IMG/VR virus record: IMGVR_UViG_3300020171_000084
Location: 1 to 34,699 of that record
DNA: 34,699 nt
Source: a virus
Reading direction: 5' to 3' (one strand)
The notes below the pieces were generated by a model that saw only the letters and a program-made list of their open reading frames with translations, was not told the DNA's origin and did not search any database. This document shows, in pieces, positions 1-7,774 of this stretch. A program made the position numbers and the translations under genes. The number at the start of each line of letters is the position of its first letter. Position 1 is the stretch's first letter.

Positions 1-950
1 TCTTTGTTTGTCTCATCATAAGCAGAGACAATATCTTCAGGATTGGTAACTTGTTGATATAGTGCTTCTATGTTATTATCAATATGAGTTACGTTAAGAC
101 CGTTCTCTACAGCCTCTCGCAGCTCACCCATATATATATGATTGTTATCAGCGAAGTACAGCTTGTTCCCGATGCTCTGCACTGACCAGTGAGATGTTGT
201 ACCCCTTCTTGTCGATACTGTCATCTGCTTCGATGTGGTACTGCTGGGGTCTCCCTCAGTGATGATGTCGGTCTGGTTGCGGGTCTGAATAACACCGAAG
301 TCATATACGGTACTGATAGCTGAGATGCGGTCACCAGTCGGAGACTTCAACGTCCAGTATAATGCTGCTGGCCCTGCTGCTGGCTTAAAGTTCGTACCGT
401 CAAGAGCAGCACTAAGAAATATCTTGTACGGGTCAGTATCGCATCCTGAAGCCATCAGCCTGTCATCATATACTTGGATATATCTGGGCGCACCAGAAGC
501 CCACGGCGCATTAGCTGTGGCATTTGTTACAGTTGTACCATCGTACTTAATGAAGTTAGTGCCATCAGCAATAAAGGCGTACACAACCGCTGAACCATCC
601 TGGAAGGTTGCAAAGGTCGGACGGGTCGACACACTCATATCAGCAATCTGTGTGGCAACTCCAGTTGTTGTATTGACAGTGTATAGTAATGTCCCTGCCT
701 TCACTAACAGGATAACGGTCGTACCTGTGCCGTCCGGTCTACGGAAATCGTAGATACCTGTTACAGCCCCATCGAGTGCGGTGCTATTAAGTAGCCTGCT
801 GCCATGACGAGTAGTTGCAATGCCGCTTTCGTCTACATGCATATTAAGAATAATCTGAGCCTCATCAGGAGCAATCGCAAGCACATCATCGGAAACATTC
901 ACACCTCCGGTAAGCTTTTGTACTACTCCTCTAAGCTTCGCTTTCGCCAT
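1..950 (-). CDS. Tail nozzle/hub-like protein, 3' end beyond the left edge
   Basis: A frame opens with ATG at 950 and runs without a stop for about 316 codons to the left edge, so the C-terminus is missing. The N-terminus reads MAKAKLRGVVQKLTGG and continues through NMHVDESGIATTRHGSRLLN. Then come blade-like stretches such as GIYDFRRPDGTG, LLYTVNTTTG and RYIQVYDDRLMASG. This beta-propeller-like layout, and its place downstream of a head-tail adaptor gene, are typical of podoviral nozzle or packaged-DNA-stabilisation proteins (T7 gp12 / P22 gp10 type). The assignment is inferred from pattern, not from a search. A GAGG ribosome site lies upstream, and the start overlaps the previous gene by 20 bp. 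Confidence 0.6.
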   Translation of the reverse strand, partial: MAKAKLRGVVQKLTGGVNVSDDVLAIAPDEAQIILNMHVDESGIATTRHGSRLLNSTALDGAVTGIYDFRRPDGTGTTVILLVKAGTLLYTVNTTTGVATQIADMSVSTRPTFATFQDGSAVVYAFIADGTNFIKYDGTTVTNATANAPWASGAPRYIQVYDDRLMASGCDTDPYKIFLSAALDGTNFKPAAGPAALYWTLKSPTGDRISAISTVYDFGVIQTRNQTDIITEGDPSSTTSKQMTVSTRRGTTSHWSVQSIGNKLYFADNNHIYMGELREAVENGLNVTHIDNNIEALYQQVTNPEDIVSAYDETNK

Positions 951-1392
951 AGACTATCGCCTCAAGCTCTTCTTTCTTTAGCCTACCCTTAATAGTCGGA
1001 TCAATACGTTTTGCTATTGCAAGTAACTGCTGATACGAAAGCCCACCTGAACCCGGTGCTTCTTTTGCATCTATCTTCGCCTGTAAAACTTCAAGCCGAT
1101 GCGCGAGGTCTTCTACTACTTTGCGCCGCTCTTCCGGACCATCCTCACGAGGTTTCTCTTTGTAGTGGAGTTTACCATGTAATTTCTCCTCTTCGGGATG
1201 TGAGCGAGGACGATTACTTACCTTGATAACCTGTCCTGCTCGTATCTGAATAGTCTGAACTCCAGGCTTATATGCATGACCACCAGCATAATGAACCTTA
1301 CCATCCGAAGATGAATGTTGAACTACCACTCTGTCATCTTCACTTGTCATACCACTTGCTACTACGTTAAGTCCTGCTGCCGGATTGTTCAT
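931..1392 (-). CDS. Hypothetical virion-block protein, 153 aa
   Basis: ATG at 1392 is preceded by a GGAG ribosome site. No family is recognised. The first 60 residues look extended, with a short beta-rich part (GVQTIQIRAGQVIKVSN). Residues about 65-120 are highly charged and probably helical (EERRKVVEDLAHRLEVLQAKI). The C-terminal part, LSYQQLLAIAKRIDPTIKGR, resembles a short SAP/HeH-like helix-extended-helix segment, but this is weak. It lies between the adaptor-like gene and the nozzle-like gene and overlaps the latter, so it is probably cotranslated with tail genes and may be a minor tail component. Confidence 0.7.
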   Translation of the reverse strand: MNNPAAGLNVVASGMTSEDDRVVVQHSSSDGKVHYAGGHAYKPGVQTIQIRAGQVIKVSNRPRSHPEEEKLHGKLHYKEKPREDGPEERRKVVEDLAHRLEVLQAKIDAKEAPGSGGLSYQQLLAIAKRIDPTIKGRLKKEELEAIVYGESEA

Positions 1393-1434
1393 TTGTGAAT
1401 CTCCATTTAAAGTTGAACTGCAAAGATATTCTTG

Positions 1435-2292
1435 TTAGTTGCGGCCAATCTTACGGACTTGCCACGGCCCCTGTCTTGAGGGCTGACGAATACCTCGTAT
1501 GATTTTATCGAATTCCTGCTTTATCTGATATTCCACATTCTCTATATCATCGTCTAAATGAACTCGTATATTTTTTACTGCTTCAAGGATTATAAGTTTA
1601 TGTGTTCTCTCTGGCAACGGGCTGATAAGACTGTATGTGCTTGATGTAGTAGGGGTGGAAGTCCATGCAGGAACGGTACATACACGCGTACTACCAACGT
1701 AGTCACTGATTAGACGTACTTGCCCTGCAACTGCAACTTTAATACCATTGTAGTAATCATTCTCGATGCGGGTCAAGCCACCAGTAGGAGTAGTTGCAAG
1801 TGTCAAGTCAGTGCTGCCAGCATTAGCTGCGACTGTACCGTAAGACAAATCAACGGGTCTGCGGGTATACCATACTTTCAGAGTAACATTATCTGTATTG
1901 CGGGGAAGCTCAATGTAATTATCCTTGATACTATATACTATACGACTTGATGGTATAATCCCCTGAATGTATGACATCCGGTCAAACCAATTAGTAACAG
2001 ATGTTTCAAGCGGATCATCGCTATCGGTAGAATCCTCGGTTATAAGTATCTGATTGTAATCGAAATATCCTCCAGCGTAATCAGGCATAAAGTATGACAG
2101 CGACCCATCGGTTGTAATTGTAAAACTATTAGACAGAATATCGGGACGTACATCTGAAATCATATCAAACACTGAATCCTGAGCCTGATTAAAAAACATC
2201 ATCTCAAGCCCAGACGAACCACTAAACTCATCCTCTCCGTGAGTTGTACCCCATCGTATTTGGTTTAACATTTCAGATACTGTATAAATCAT
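1435..2292 (-). CDS. Head-tail adaptor-like protein, 285 aa
   Basis: ATG at 2292 overlaps the stop of the upstream gene, with AAGGTG as ribosome site. The protein begins with a helical segment (MIYTVSEMLNQIRWG). It has a central beta-rich part including LKVWYTRRPVDLSYGT at about residues 139-154, a motif commonly met in phage adaptor/connector proteins, and an Asp/Glu-rich helical C-terminus (ENVEYQIKQEFDKIIRGIRQ). Size, fold pattern and position between capsid-side and nozzle-side genes fit the adaptor that joins portal to tail. The role is inferred from these features; no specific family was confirmed. Confidence 0.55.
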   Translation of the reverse strand: MIYTVSEMLNQIRWGTTHGEDEFSGSSGLEMMFFNQAQDSVFDMISDVRPDILSNSFTITTDGSLSYFMPDYAGGYFDYNQILITEDSTDSDDPLETSVTNWFDRMSYIQGIIPSSRIVYSIKDNYIELPRNTDNVTLKVWYTRRPVDLSYGTVAANAGSTDLTLATTPTGGLTRIENDYYNGIKVAVAGQVRLISDYVGSTRVCTVPAWTSTPTTSSTYSLISPLPERTHKLIILEAVKNIRVHLDDDIENVEYQIKQEFDKIIRGIRQPSRQGPWQVRKIGRN

Positions 2293-2543
2293 TATATCAC
2301 CTTCATGAATCGTTCTGCTGCAATATTAAAATACCAGTTGTATCTCTTATGACATGATACATCATCTGCTGTCATACCAGCAGGGACTTCACCGTCTTGA
2401 TTAATAATAATTGTGTTCAGCGTTCCCATATCATTTATCTTGTACGTTTCAAGGTCAACAAAACTATCAGATACTGTTACCTTAACATGGTCAGGTGCAA
2501 TTTCCCGTAGCTTGAATGTGTTGCTGTTAAGTATTAGTTGCAT
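2292..2543 (-). CDS. Hypothetical small virion-block protein, 83 aa
   Basis: The start is placed at ATG 2543 because GGAGG lies 9 bases upstream; a longer frame from 2573 would run into the previous gene and has no good ribosome site. The product begins MQLILNSNTFKLREIAPDHV and appears to be a compact beta-sheet protein (alternating VKVTVSDSFVDLETYKI) ending in an aromatic segment YNWYFNIAAERFMKVI. No family is recognised. Its stop overlaps the adaptor-like gene, indicating translational coupling and a probable structural or assembly role. Confidence 0.65.
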   Translation of the reverse strand: MQLILNSNTFKLREIAPDHVKVTVSDSFVDLETYKINDMGTLNTIIINQDGEVPAGMTADDVSCHKRYNWYFNIAAERFMKVI

Positions 2544-2548
2544 TGAAT

Positions 2549-2965
2549 TTATCCTCCAAATCCAGGTGACCATGCAGGCTTTGCTTTACCTGAAAGGATA
2601 CCACGTCTGCGTGCTTCAGATTGAGCTTCACGTCTGTATTCCTTAGCCATATCATAAAGAATATTCTGCTCATTCTTTTCACTTCGCTCAATACTTAAAT
2701 CATCGCACTCAGCCATCTTGCGGTGAAACTCTTTGGTTTGTTCCCACATGACACGGCGCAAAGTTCTAAACACACGTTCATCCCATGTGTAAATCGGTCT
2801 TCTGTTCTCATCCCAGACCGGAGTTACCATGTATGGGCGACCCCACTTAGCCTTATCCCATATTTCCCATCTTGACTCATCATCGTTCCAACGAGCAGAA
2901 AAGTCACTCTTGATATTGCGCAGTTTCTTTCCTACACTTGAATGTAAGTTTGGTCTTAAGCCCAT
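2549..2965 (-). CDS. Hypothetical Trp/Arg-rich protein, 138 aa
   Basis: ATG at 2965 has an AGGAGG site 6 bases upstream. The N-terminal half is Trp-rich (SRWEIWDKAKWGRPYMVTPVW), suggesting a small beta domain. The C-terminal half is a basic, charged helix with many Arg/Glu residues (IERSEKNEQNILYDMAKEYR). It ends in a glycine-rich tail PGFGG. It lies between the tail adaptor genes and the fibre-like genes, so a virion or assembly role is likely, but no homologous family is recognised. Confidence 0.65.
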   Translation of the reverse strand: MGLRPNLHSSVGKKLRNIKSDFSARWNDDESRWEIWDKAKWGRPYMVTPVWDENRRPIYTWDERVFRTLRRVMWEQTKEFHRKMAECDDLSIERSEKNEQNILYDMAKEYRREAQSEARRRGILSGKAKPAWSPGFGG

Positions 2966-2982
2966 ACATAGCCTCCTTAAGG

Positions 2983-3036
2983 TAATTAATCTGGTCTAAG
3001 TGTAATTAGTCTGGTTTAAGTAATTAGTGTGATTAG
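2983..3036. repeat. Three imperfect 16-20 bp tandem repeats
   Basis: The spacer between two virion genes holds three tandem copies beginning TAATTA: 2983-3002, 3003-3020 and 3021-3036. All share TAATTARTCTGGTYTAAG or a shortened form of it. The unit lengths (20, 18, 16) are not multiples of three, and the array lies wholly outside coding sequence. Function unknown. Confidence 0.6.
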
Positions 3037-3180
3037 TTATTTACCTTTGCTTTTACCTTTACCAGATTTCAGCCCAGTAGCAGTATCATTACTGTTATAG
3101 TTGCTACTACCATTAGCAATAGCACCACTTGCACTTGAAGCCTTGCCGGGTTTGTCTGTCCCGTATGTCTTGGTGTTCAT
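3037..3180 (-). CDS. Small Ser/Gly/Lys-rich protein, 47 aa
   Basis: ATG at 3180 has AAAGGAGG 9 bases upstream, so this start is preferred over a longer frame that reads back through the preceding gene. The product, MNTKTYGTDKPGKASSASG..., is low-complexity, rich in Ser, Asn and Gly, and ends in a basic GLKSGKGKSKGK tail, so it is probably disordered. It sits among virion genes. No family is recognised; it could be a minor capsid-associated or DNA-contacting peptide. Confidence 0.55.
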   Translation of the reverse strand: MNTKTYGTDKPGKASSASGAIANGSSNYNSNDTATGLKSGKGKSKGK

Positions 3181-3208
3181 AGTATCTTTCCTCCTTTGGA
3201 ATTCGGCT

Positions 3209-4048
3209 TTAGTATCTTGTCCACGTTCCTGTGTAGGACATAACATACCATTTGTTTGTGTCTGCTGAAACCAGTCTGAGTGTACCTGCCATACTGGCAA
3301 GAGTATTATAACCCCTAACAATAAAACCTGACGGAGTTCCTTCTGCGATACAAATTGAATCGCTTGGGTCATACAACGTTCCTGTCTGGTCTATTGATAC
3401 GAGTAATGAATCAGCATCAGCAGCAATATACTCATACTGAAGACCTGCAACCTGAGTACCGCCGGTTGGCAGTTTCCGTGTGCGTTTAGCTGACAATGAG
3501 TTAGCCAAAACTACTACACCGGAACTATCAGCATTAAGTGTTGAACTTGCATCTGAAGAAAGTACAGATAATCTTGATGCTGCTCCTGTCAAAACATCCA
3601 CCGTTAAACTGTCAGATACAATCATCCCAGTAACGGTTAATGCAACACCAGCCGTACCAGTATTATCAATACCAAAATACCCTCTGGAAAAATCACCGAA
3701 TATACCATAGGTAGGATACCAACCATTATTGATATATAGCTTATTGTTTTCGGTTGTTAGGTTTGCACCTGCAAGCATCCCAAAAAGAGCATTACCATAT
3801 CCGGTAGTCAAGGAACGTCCTGCTCCATAACCATAGACAGAGTTAGCATCACCGGTAGAAATTAAGGCTCCTGCGCCGACACCAACAAGTGTATTAGTTG
3901 CAGCACGTTCTGCTGAATCATCAACATCAAGACTTGCGCCAGCACCTCTGCCGGAATAGTAATTATCCATTCTGTCGGATGTTTGAGCAAAAGCAGACAC
4001 CGCTGGTAGAATTACCAAAAGGAGAATAAAGACTAATATTTTTTTCAT
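3209..4048 (-). CDS. GxGAG-repeat surface protein with signal peptide, 279 aa
   Basis: ATG at 4048 has a GGAGAG-type site. Residues 1-21 form a textbook Sec signal peptide: MKK, a hydrophobic core ILVFILLLVILPAVS, then AFAQ. Residues about 50-110 hold repeats of roughly 20 residues (NTLVGVGAGALISTG, NSVYGYGAGRSLTTG, NALFGMLAGANLTT). This repeat type is known from bacterial trimeric surface proteins and phage fibre stalks. The C-terminal half is beta-rich and threonine/serine-rich. A signal peptide is unexpected for a protein built into a virion in the cytoplasm. Either the phage borrowed a host surface protein, or the product is exported, for example for exclusion or adhesion. The function is inferred. 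Confidence 0.55.
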   Translation of the reverse strand: MKKILVFILLLVILPAVSAFAQTSDRMDNYYSGRGAGASLDVDDSAERAATNTLVGVGAGALISTGDANSVYGYGAGRSLTTGYGNALFGMLAGANLTTENNKLYINNGWYPTYGIFGDFSRGYFGIDNTGTAGVALTVTGMIVSDSLTVDVLTGAASRLSVLSSDASSTLNADSSGVVVLANSLSAKRTRKLPTGGTQVAGLQYEYIAADADSLLVSIDQTGTLYDPSDSICIAEGTPSGFIVRGYNTLASMAGTLRLVSADTNKWYVMSYTGTWTRY

Positions 4049-4066
4049 AGTTTCTTCTCTCCTTCC

Positions 4067-5413
4067 TTAGAGTGTGGCTTCCTTATTCCAAATGGGTACA
4101 AGGTCAAAGTTATAGACAGCCGATACAGCGTCTGACCGAACATCAATAATTCTGCTTTCGAAGTATTGACCAACGATAACAGATGCAGTTGTACTTGCGT
4201 TCTCATAGACAATAACAACTTTTCTGTCAGAGCCAACAGCAAGACCGCCCTTAAGACCACCAGCAGATGTAGTTTCGACAAAATGGTCGATAGTACTATC
4301 AGCTGTAATGGTTGTGGTTGAAATACTAAAGCTGAGAACCTGACCGTATGTCCCGTCATCCCATTTGATTACACCCCGTGTACTGTCAATCATATCAATG
4401 CCAAGGTCAGTACAAGTCCCCGCAAGGAATTTAACTATAGCACCGATTGAAATAGTTGTAACTACTCCAGCAGCAATCGTACAGACAATCGCACTTGGAT
4501 CAGCACCAGCATCCAAATATCCAACAATGACTTTATCTTCCGTAACATAACGAGCGTTCAAGTCAGTGGGGATAATTGCATTTAGTGCTTTTTCTGTGCC
4601 GTAAGCACCAATCGCGGCAGCGGCCGAAACCGTAGCGCATCTTGCATACGTTGAACCTCCACCATCAGACCAACATACAAATACTATGCCAAGCTCCATT
4701 CTGCAACATGATATAGTTGTTGGTGTATTTGTTGCGGTGTCAACTTCTACTGCCGTACCGGGTGTAGCGATTGTCGTACCACTGAAAGTAGCAGCAATAG
4801 ACGATGGGTTAGTGGTAGCATTCTGGAAAGCTACGTAAATAACACCATTACGAGGCTGGCAGATAGCAGTTTCGCATTCCACGATAGCAGCAGCAGTAAG
4901 CTCTTTTTCTGTTCCCATGGTAATGGTTGTGCCATCCACTGAACCGATACGAGCGCACAGATAATCAGAGCCGCCCTCATCACGATAACAGACTCCAAAA
5001 TGCGTATCAGAGAGACGACAAATATCTGCACTATCGGTATCATCAGTATTGACATCCGCAACTGCGCCAACGGTTGGCGTAGTACCATTAATACTGATTG
5101 CGTAGGCTTCCAAATCGTTGTTACTCGCCTGATGAATAGCAACATACAGCGTGTCAGTTAATCTTACGCACTTGAGAAGCGTAGGGTCTGTTGCAAGTAT
5201 TACTACCGCAGCAGATGGAAAGTTAAGACCATCCCTACCCGTTACGCCACCCTCAAGATACACATCCTCACCATTGAGACTATCCACTTTGACTCGTGTT
5301 GCATTACCCCATTCAAAAGGGACAACTTTTTTTGATGCAGCAGTTGCGTTAGCTGTTAAGCACGCGGTTCCTGTTGCATACCTGTGTTCTACTTTATTCC
5401 AATTTGAAGGCAA
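4067..5413 (-). CDS. Beta-propeller-like virion surface/fibre protein, 448 aa
   Basis: The start is TTG at 5413, with GGAGG 8 bases upstream; no ATG lies near. The sequence consists of repeated blades of about 50 residues with the pattern Leu/Met-x-Asp/Thr-x2-hydrophobic, then V-x-Y/W-x-D (for example RLSDTHFGVCYRDEGGSDYLCA and CRMELGIVFVCWSDGGGS). Each blade is followed by ARIGSVDGTTITMG-like strands, a layout typical of sialidase-like or tachylectin-like propellers. It lies just downstream of the major capsid gene, which suggests a head decoration, head fibre or receptor-binding role. The exact role is uncertain. Confidence 0.5.
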   Translation of the reverse strand: MPSNWNKVEHRYATGTACLTANATAASKKVVPFEWGNATRVKVDSLNGEDVYLEGGVTGRDGLNFPSAAVVILATDPTLLKCVRLTDTLYVAIHQASNNDLEAYAISINGTTPTVGAVADVNTDDTDSADICRLSDTHFGVCYRDEGGSDYLCARIGSVDGTTITMGTEKELTAAAIVECETAICQPRNGVIYVAFQNATTNPSSIAATFSGTTIATPGTAVEVDTATNTPTTISCCRMELGIVFVCWSDGGGSTYARCATVSAAAAIGAYGTEKALNAIIPTDLNARYVTEDKVIVGYLDAGADPSAIVCTIAAGVVTTISIGAIVKFLAGTCTDLGIDMIDSTRGVIKWDDGTYGQVLSFSISTTTITADSTIDHFVETTSAGGLKGGLAVGSDRKVVIVYENASTTASVIVGQYFESRIIDVRSDAVSAVYNFDLVPIWNKEATL

Positions 5414-5440
5414 TTTTACGTCCTCCTTGCCCAGTTATAA

Positions 5441-5481
5441 CTTGGGGCGGGGTTTCATCTATCTATCGCCCAACCCCCAAG
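5441..5481 (-). terminator. Stem-loop between capsid and surface-protein genes
   Basis: CTTGGGG (5441-5447) pairs perfectly with CCCCAAG (5475-5481), and GGTT/AACC may add inner pairs. In the leftward transcript it lies after the capsid stop and repeat array and just before the ribosome site of the next gene. No clear U-run follows, so it is better read as an attenuator or mRNA-stability hairpin lowering expression after the capsid gene than as a full terminator. Confidence 0.4.
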
Positions 5482-5493
5482 TCAATGATTAAT

Positions 5494-5571
5494 AGTCAGT
5501 TACTATAGTCAGTTACTATAGTCAGTTACTATAGTCAGTTACTATAGTCAGTTACTATAGTCAGTTACTAT
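5494..5571. repeat. Six exact 13-bp tandem repeats
   Basis: AGTCAGTTACTAT occurs six times in exact tandem: 5494-5506, 5507-5519, 5520-5532, 5533-5545, 5546-5558 and 5559-5571. The last copy contains the TAG stop of the major capsid gene. The 13-bp period cannot be translated in register. A similar string (ATAGTCAGTTATAAT) appears once in the TerS leader near 12,275. Replication slippage is the simplest origin. Confidence 0.95.
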
Positions 5572-6860
5572 ATCTTATTTGCTACGACTGTGATGTCCTG
5601 CAACTTTCCTAACCATGCACGGTTATGAACAGCCATATTTACATACCATGCCCACTCACACTGCCACTGGTCCTTGTTACCGTCCCGATGAATAATACCA
5701 TCTCCGTAGTCAAGAAAACCCATGGGGGCAGCCTCGTGGAGTTTAATCGCACGGTTATCGATAAAGAACATCTGGTCGATGCAATAAGGGTCTTTATAGA
5801 TTGGAATACCATTATGCATAATGGCTTTCCATCCCGTATCAAGATAGCCCTTAATGGTATCGTAAGTTACGATCTGGTTCTCGGAACGTGCCATCTCACC
5901 ATAGGTAAGGTAAACGGCGTTCGAGGTGAGAATCAAGTCTACATTACCGCCTGCAACTTCGATGTCATCAATAACTTCCTGAATACGATTGGTTGTAAGA
6001 GCTTCAGCAGTACCAGAAGTTGTACCGTACTTAACCTGAGATTTCCATTCAGGATAGGTAGCAACGGCGATGCCCTGGAATGATGCATTCTTCGTGCCAT
6101 CATCAATAAGAGACTGAAAACCTTCCATCTCATAAACTGAAGAACCGGATTTATTGCTGCCAACATAGCAGTAATCTCCGTCAACAACTTCATCAACATC
6201 GCCTGCGGCTGTGAATGTAACAAGAGCTTCAGTTGTTGGGAACGAACCCGGAACAATAGATGAAATAGTCGCTGTATTAGCAACATCTCTGATTGTATCG
6301 CTGGTGAAAAAATCCACAACCATATTACTGGTTAGGAATTTCGCACCATTAACCTGCGAGTTATTGAACCCTGATAAGCCATAAGCATTATCAACTTCCA
6401 CAACTGCAGCCGCAGCATTGGCAGATGCCTGACAAAGTATACCAAGACCATCACCCAATACCTGTCTGTTCATCTGCTGACGGAATGCACGGGATTTAAC
6501 ACGAAGTGCATTCGAGAAAGCATCAGCCCACGCCTCAGATGATGAATCCGATGTTGCCATCACAGGGCCTGTAAGCGACATGGCAAAGTAATGATAAGCT
6601 ATACCGATAGTGCTCTGAGTATCTGAACCCGGAAGAGCTGTAGGCATTGTTCCACCCTCAGCACGTGAACCGGTTGAACCCATGTTATTAAATAGCACAG
6701 GAAGGTAGAAATTTTTACCCTGGTCTACAACTTTCCCTGCTACTGACTCAATATGTGATAACGTGAATGATTGCTCCGCAGTTGCCTGTACTATTGCCGG
6801 GGCAAATACCTGCTTAAGTAAATTAGCAAATGTGGTTCTGGTTTCTGGCGTATTAGCCAA
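5568..6860 (-). CDS. Major capsid protein, HK97-like, 430 aa
   Basis: The frame starts with TTG at 6860; the upstream site (AAAGG) is modest for such an abundant product. The N-terminal arm (residues 1-40) is helical. A long-loop region follows (QGKNFYLPVLFNNMGSTGSR), then a spine-helix-like stretch around residues 110-145 (AWADAFSNALRVKSRAFRQQ). The C-terminal A-domain contains GGNVDLILTSNAVYLTYGEM and the HNGIPIYKDPYC motif typical of this fold. Position after a scaffold gene and portal gene supports the call. The long insertion-like stretch at about residues 160-260 may be an E-loop or surface domain. Confidence 0.85.
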   Translation of the reverse strand: MANTPETRTTFANLLKQVFAPAIVQATAEQSFTLSHIESVAGKVVDQGKNFYLPVLFNNMGSTGSRAEGGTMPTALPGSDTQSTIGIAYHYFAMSLTGPVMATSDSSSEAWADAFSNALRVKSRAFRQQMNRQVLGDGLGILCQASANAAAAVVEVDNAYGLSGFNNSQVNGAKFLTSNMVVDFFTSDTIRDVANTATISSIVPGSFPTTEALVTFTAAGDVDEVVDGDYCYVGSNKSGSSVYEMEGFQSLIDDGTKNASFQGIAVATYPEWKSQVKYGTTSGTAEALTTNRIQEVIDDIEVAGGNVDLILTSNAVYLTYGEMARSENQIVTYDTIKGYLDTGWKAIMHNGIPIYKDPYCIDQMFFIDNRAIKLHEAAPMGFLDYGDGIIHRDGNKDQWQCEWAWYVNMAVHNRAWLGKLQDITVVANKI

Positions 6861-6895
6861 CTTAAGTCACCGTCCTTTAAAATATTAACAAGCGA

Positions 6896-7744
6896 CTATA
6901 CTTTACTCGGTATCTTAAAATCTAAATTGGAAAGAGATTTCACGAAATTAGGGTCTTCGATACTCAGTACCTTTGATTTCGGGACCACCGGAGTATTCCC
7001 TGATACGGGCGGTGTTGTTGTGCGAACTCCCGTAGGTGCTCCTCGTGATTCCTGCCCCCTAATATTCATTGCGATTAACTTACTGTTTTCTTCATGTGCT
7101 CTTTTCATAATACCGGCTATTTCGTTATCGCTTGGATGTTTTTGGTTGCTGTTGAAATACAAATTTAATGTGTCTTTTACATGGCTATGTAATGCGTTTG
7201 GATATATTTTCGCAAGTTCTTTCCATGTATGATCGACTCTGTTTACTCCAGCATCAAAACTTTCATTTTGGACACTTTGTACAATTTTCCCAAGACGTGC
7301 AACCTCAGCTTCAAGCTGTTTCACTTTAGGATCATTATTGAACGCTGTATTCATATCAATATTCCTTGCATCAAAATCATCAGAAAGTCGAGGGGCTTTT
7401 GCTACTTCTCCTACCCCACCTTCAACCTTTGGTTTATAATATTTGCGTGGGTTCCCGTCAGCGAAAATCTCAGGATGATTACTTAGATATTCCAAATCTT
7501 CCTGTAGTGCTGTAGCTTTGGTATCTGTTTCGAGTTTAGCTTGTTTGGCTTCCTGCATCTTCCTATTGTAATCCGACATAAGATTGTTTTGTGTGGATTC
7601 GATGTCGGCTTGGAGACTGCCAATATCACTTATCGCATACGTCTTGTTATTGAATATTACTGTTGTTGCCGTTGTTGCCGTTGTTGCCGCTGTTGCCGCT
7701 GTGGGTTCGGGTTTCTGCCCCTCCACTTTAGCTTCTGGTGCCAT
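6896..7744 (-). CDS. Capsid scaffolding protein, 282 aa
   Basis: ATG at 7744 follows GGAGG. The sequence starts with an Ala/Thr low-complexity tract encoded by a 9-bp GTTGTTGCC-type repeat (about residues 16-28), then a predicted coiled coil (residues 45-95, QNNLMSDYNRKMQEAKQAKL). A second charged helical region follows at 130-165, and the C-terminus is a basic tail with PSKV. Placement between portal and major capsid genes, strong helical content and size all fit a scaffold that directs capsid assembly and is later lost. No protease gene is visible nearby. Confidence 0.75.
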   Translation of the reverse strand: MAPEAKVEGQKPEPTAATAATTATTATTVIFNNKTYAISDIGSLQADIESTQNNLMSDYNRKMQEAKQAKLETDTKATALQEDLEYLSNHPEIFADGNPRKYYKPKVEGGVGEVAKAPRLSDDFDARNIDMNTAFNNDPKVKQLEAEVARLGKIVQSVQNESFDAGVNRVDHTWKELAKIYPNALHSHVKDTLNLYFNSNQKHPSDNEIAGIMKRAHEENSKLIAMNIRGQESRGAPTGVRTTTPPVSGNTPVVPKSKVLSIEDPNFVKSLSNLDFKIPSKV

Positions 7745-7774
7745 TGTGTCCTCCGTTAGGGATTCCGATAGAGG

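Noticed and set aside
5494-5571. CRISPR array
   Set aside because: Copies are directly adjacent with no spacers; this is a simple tandem repeat.
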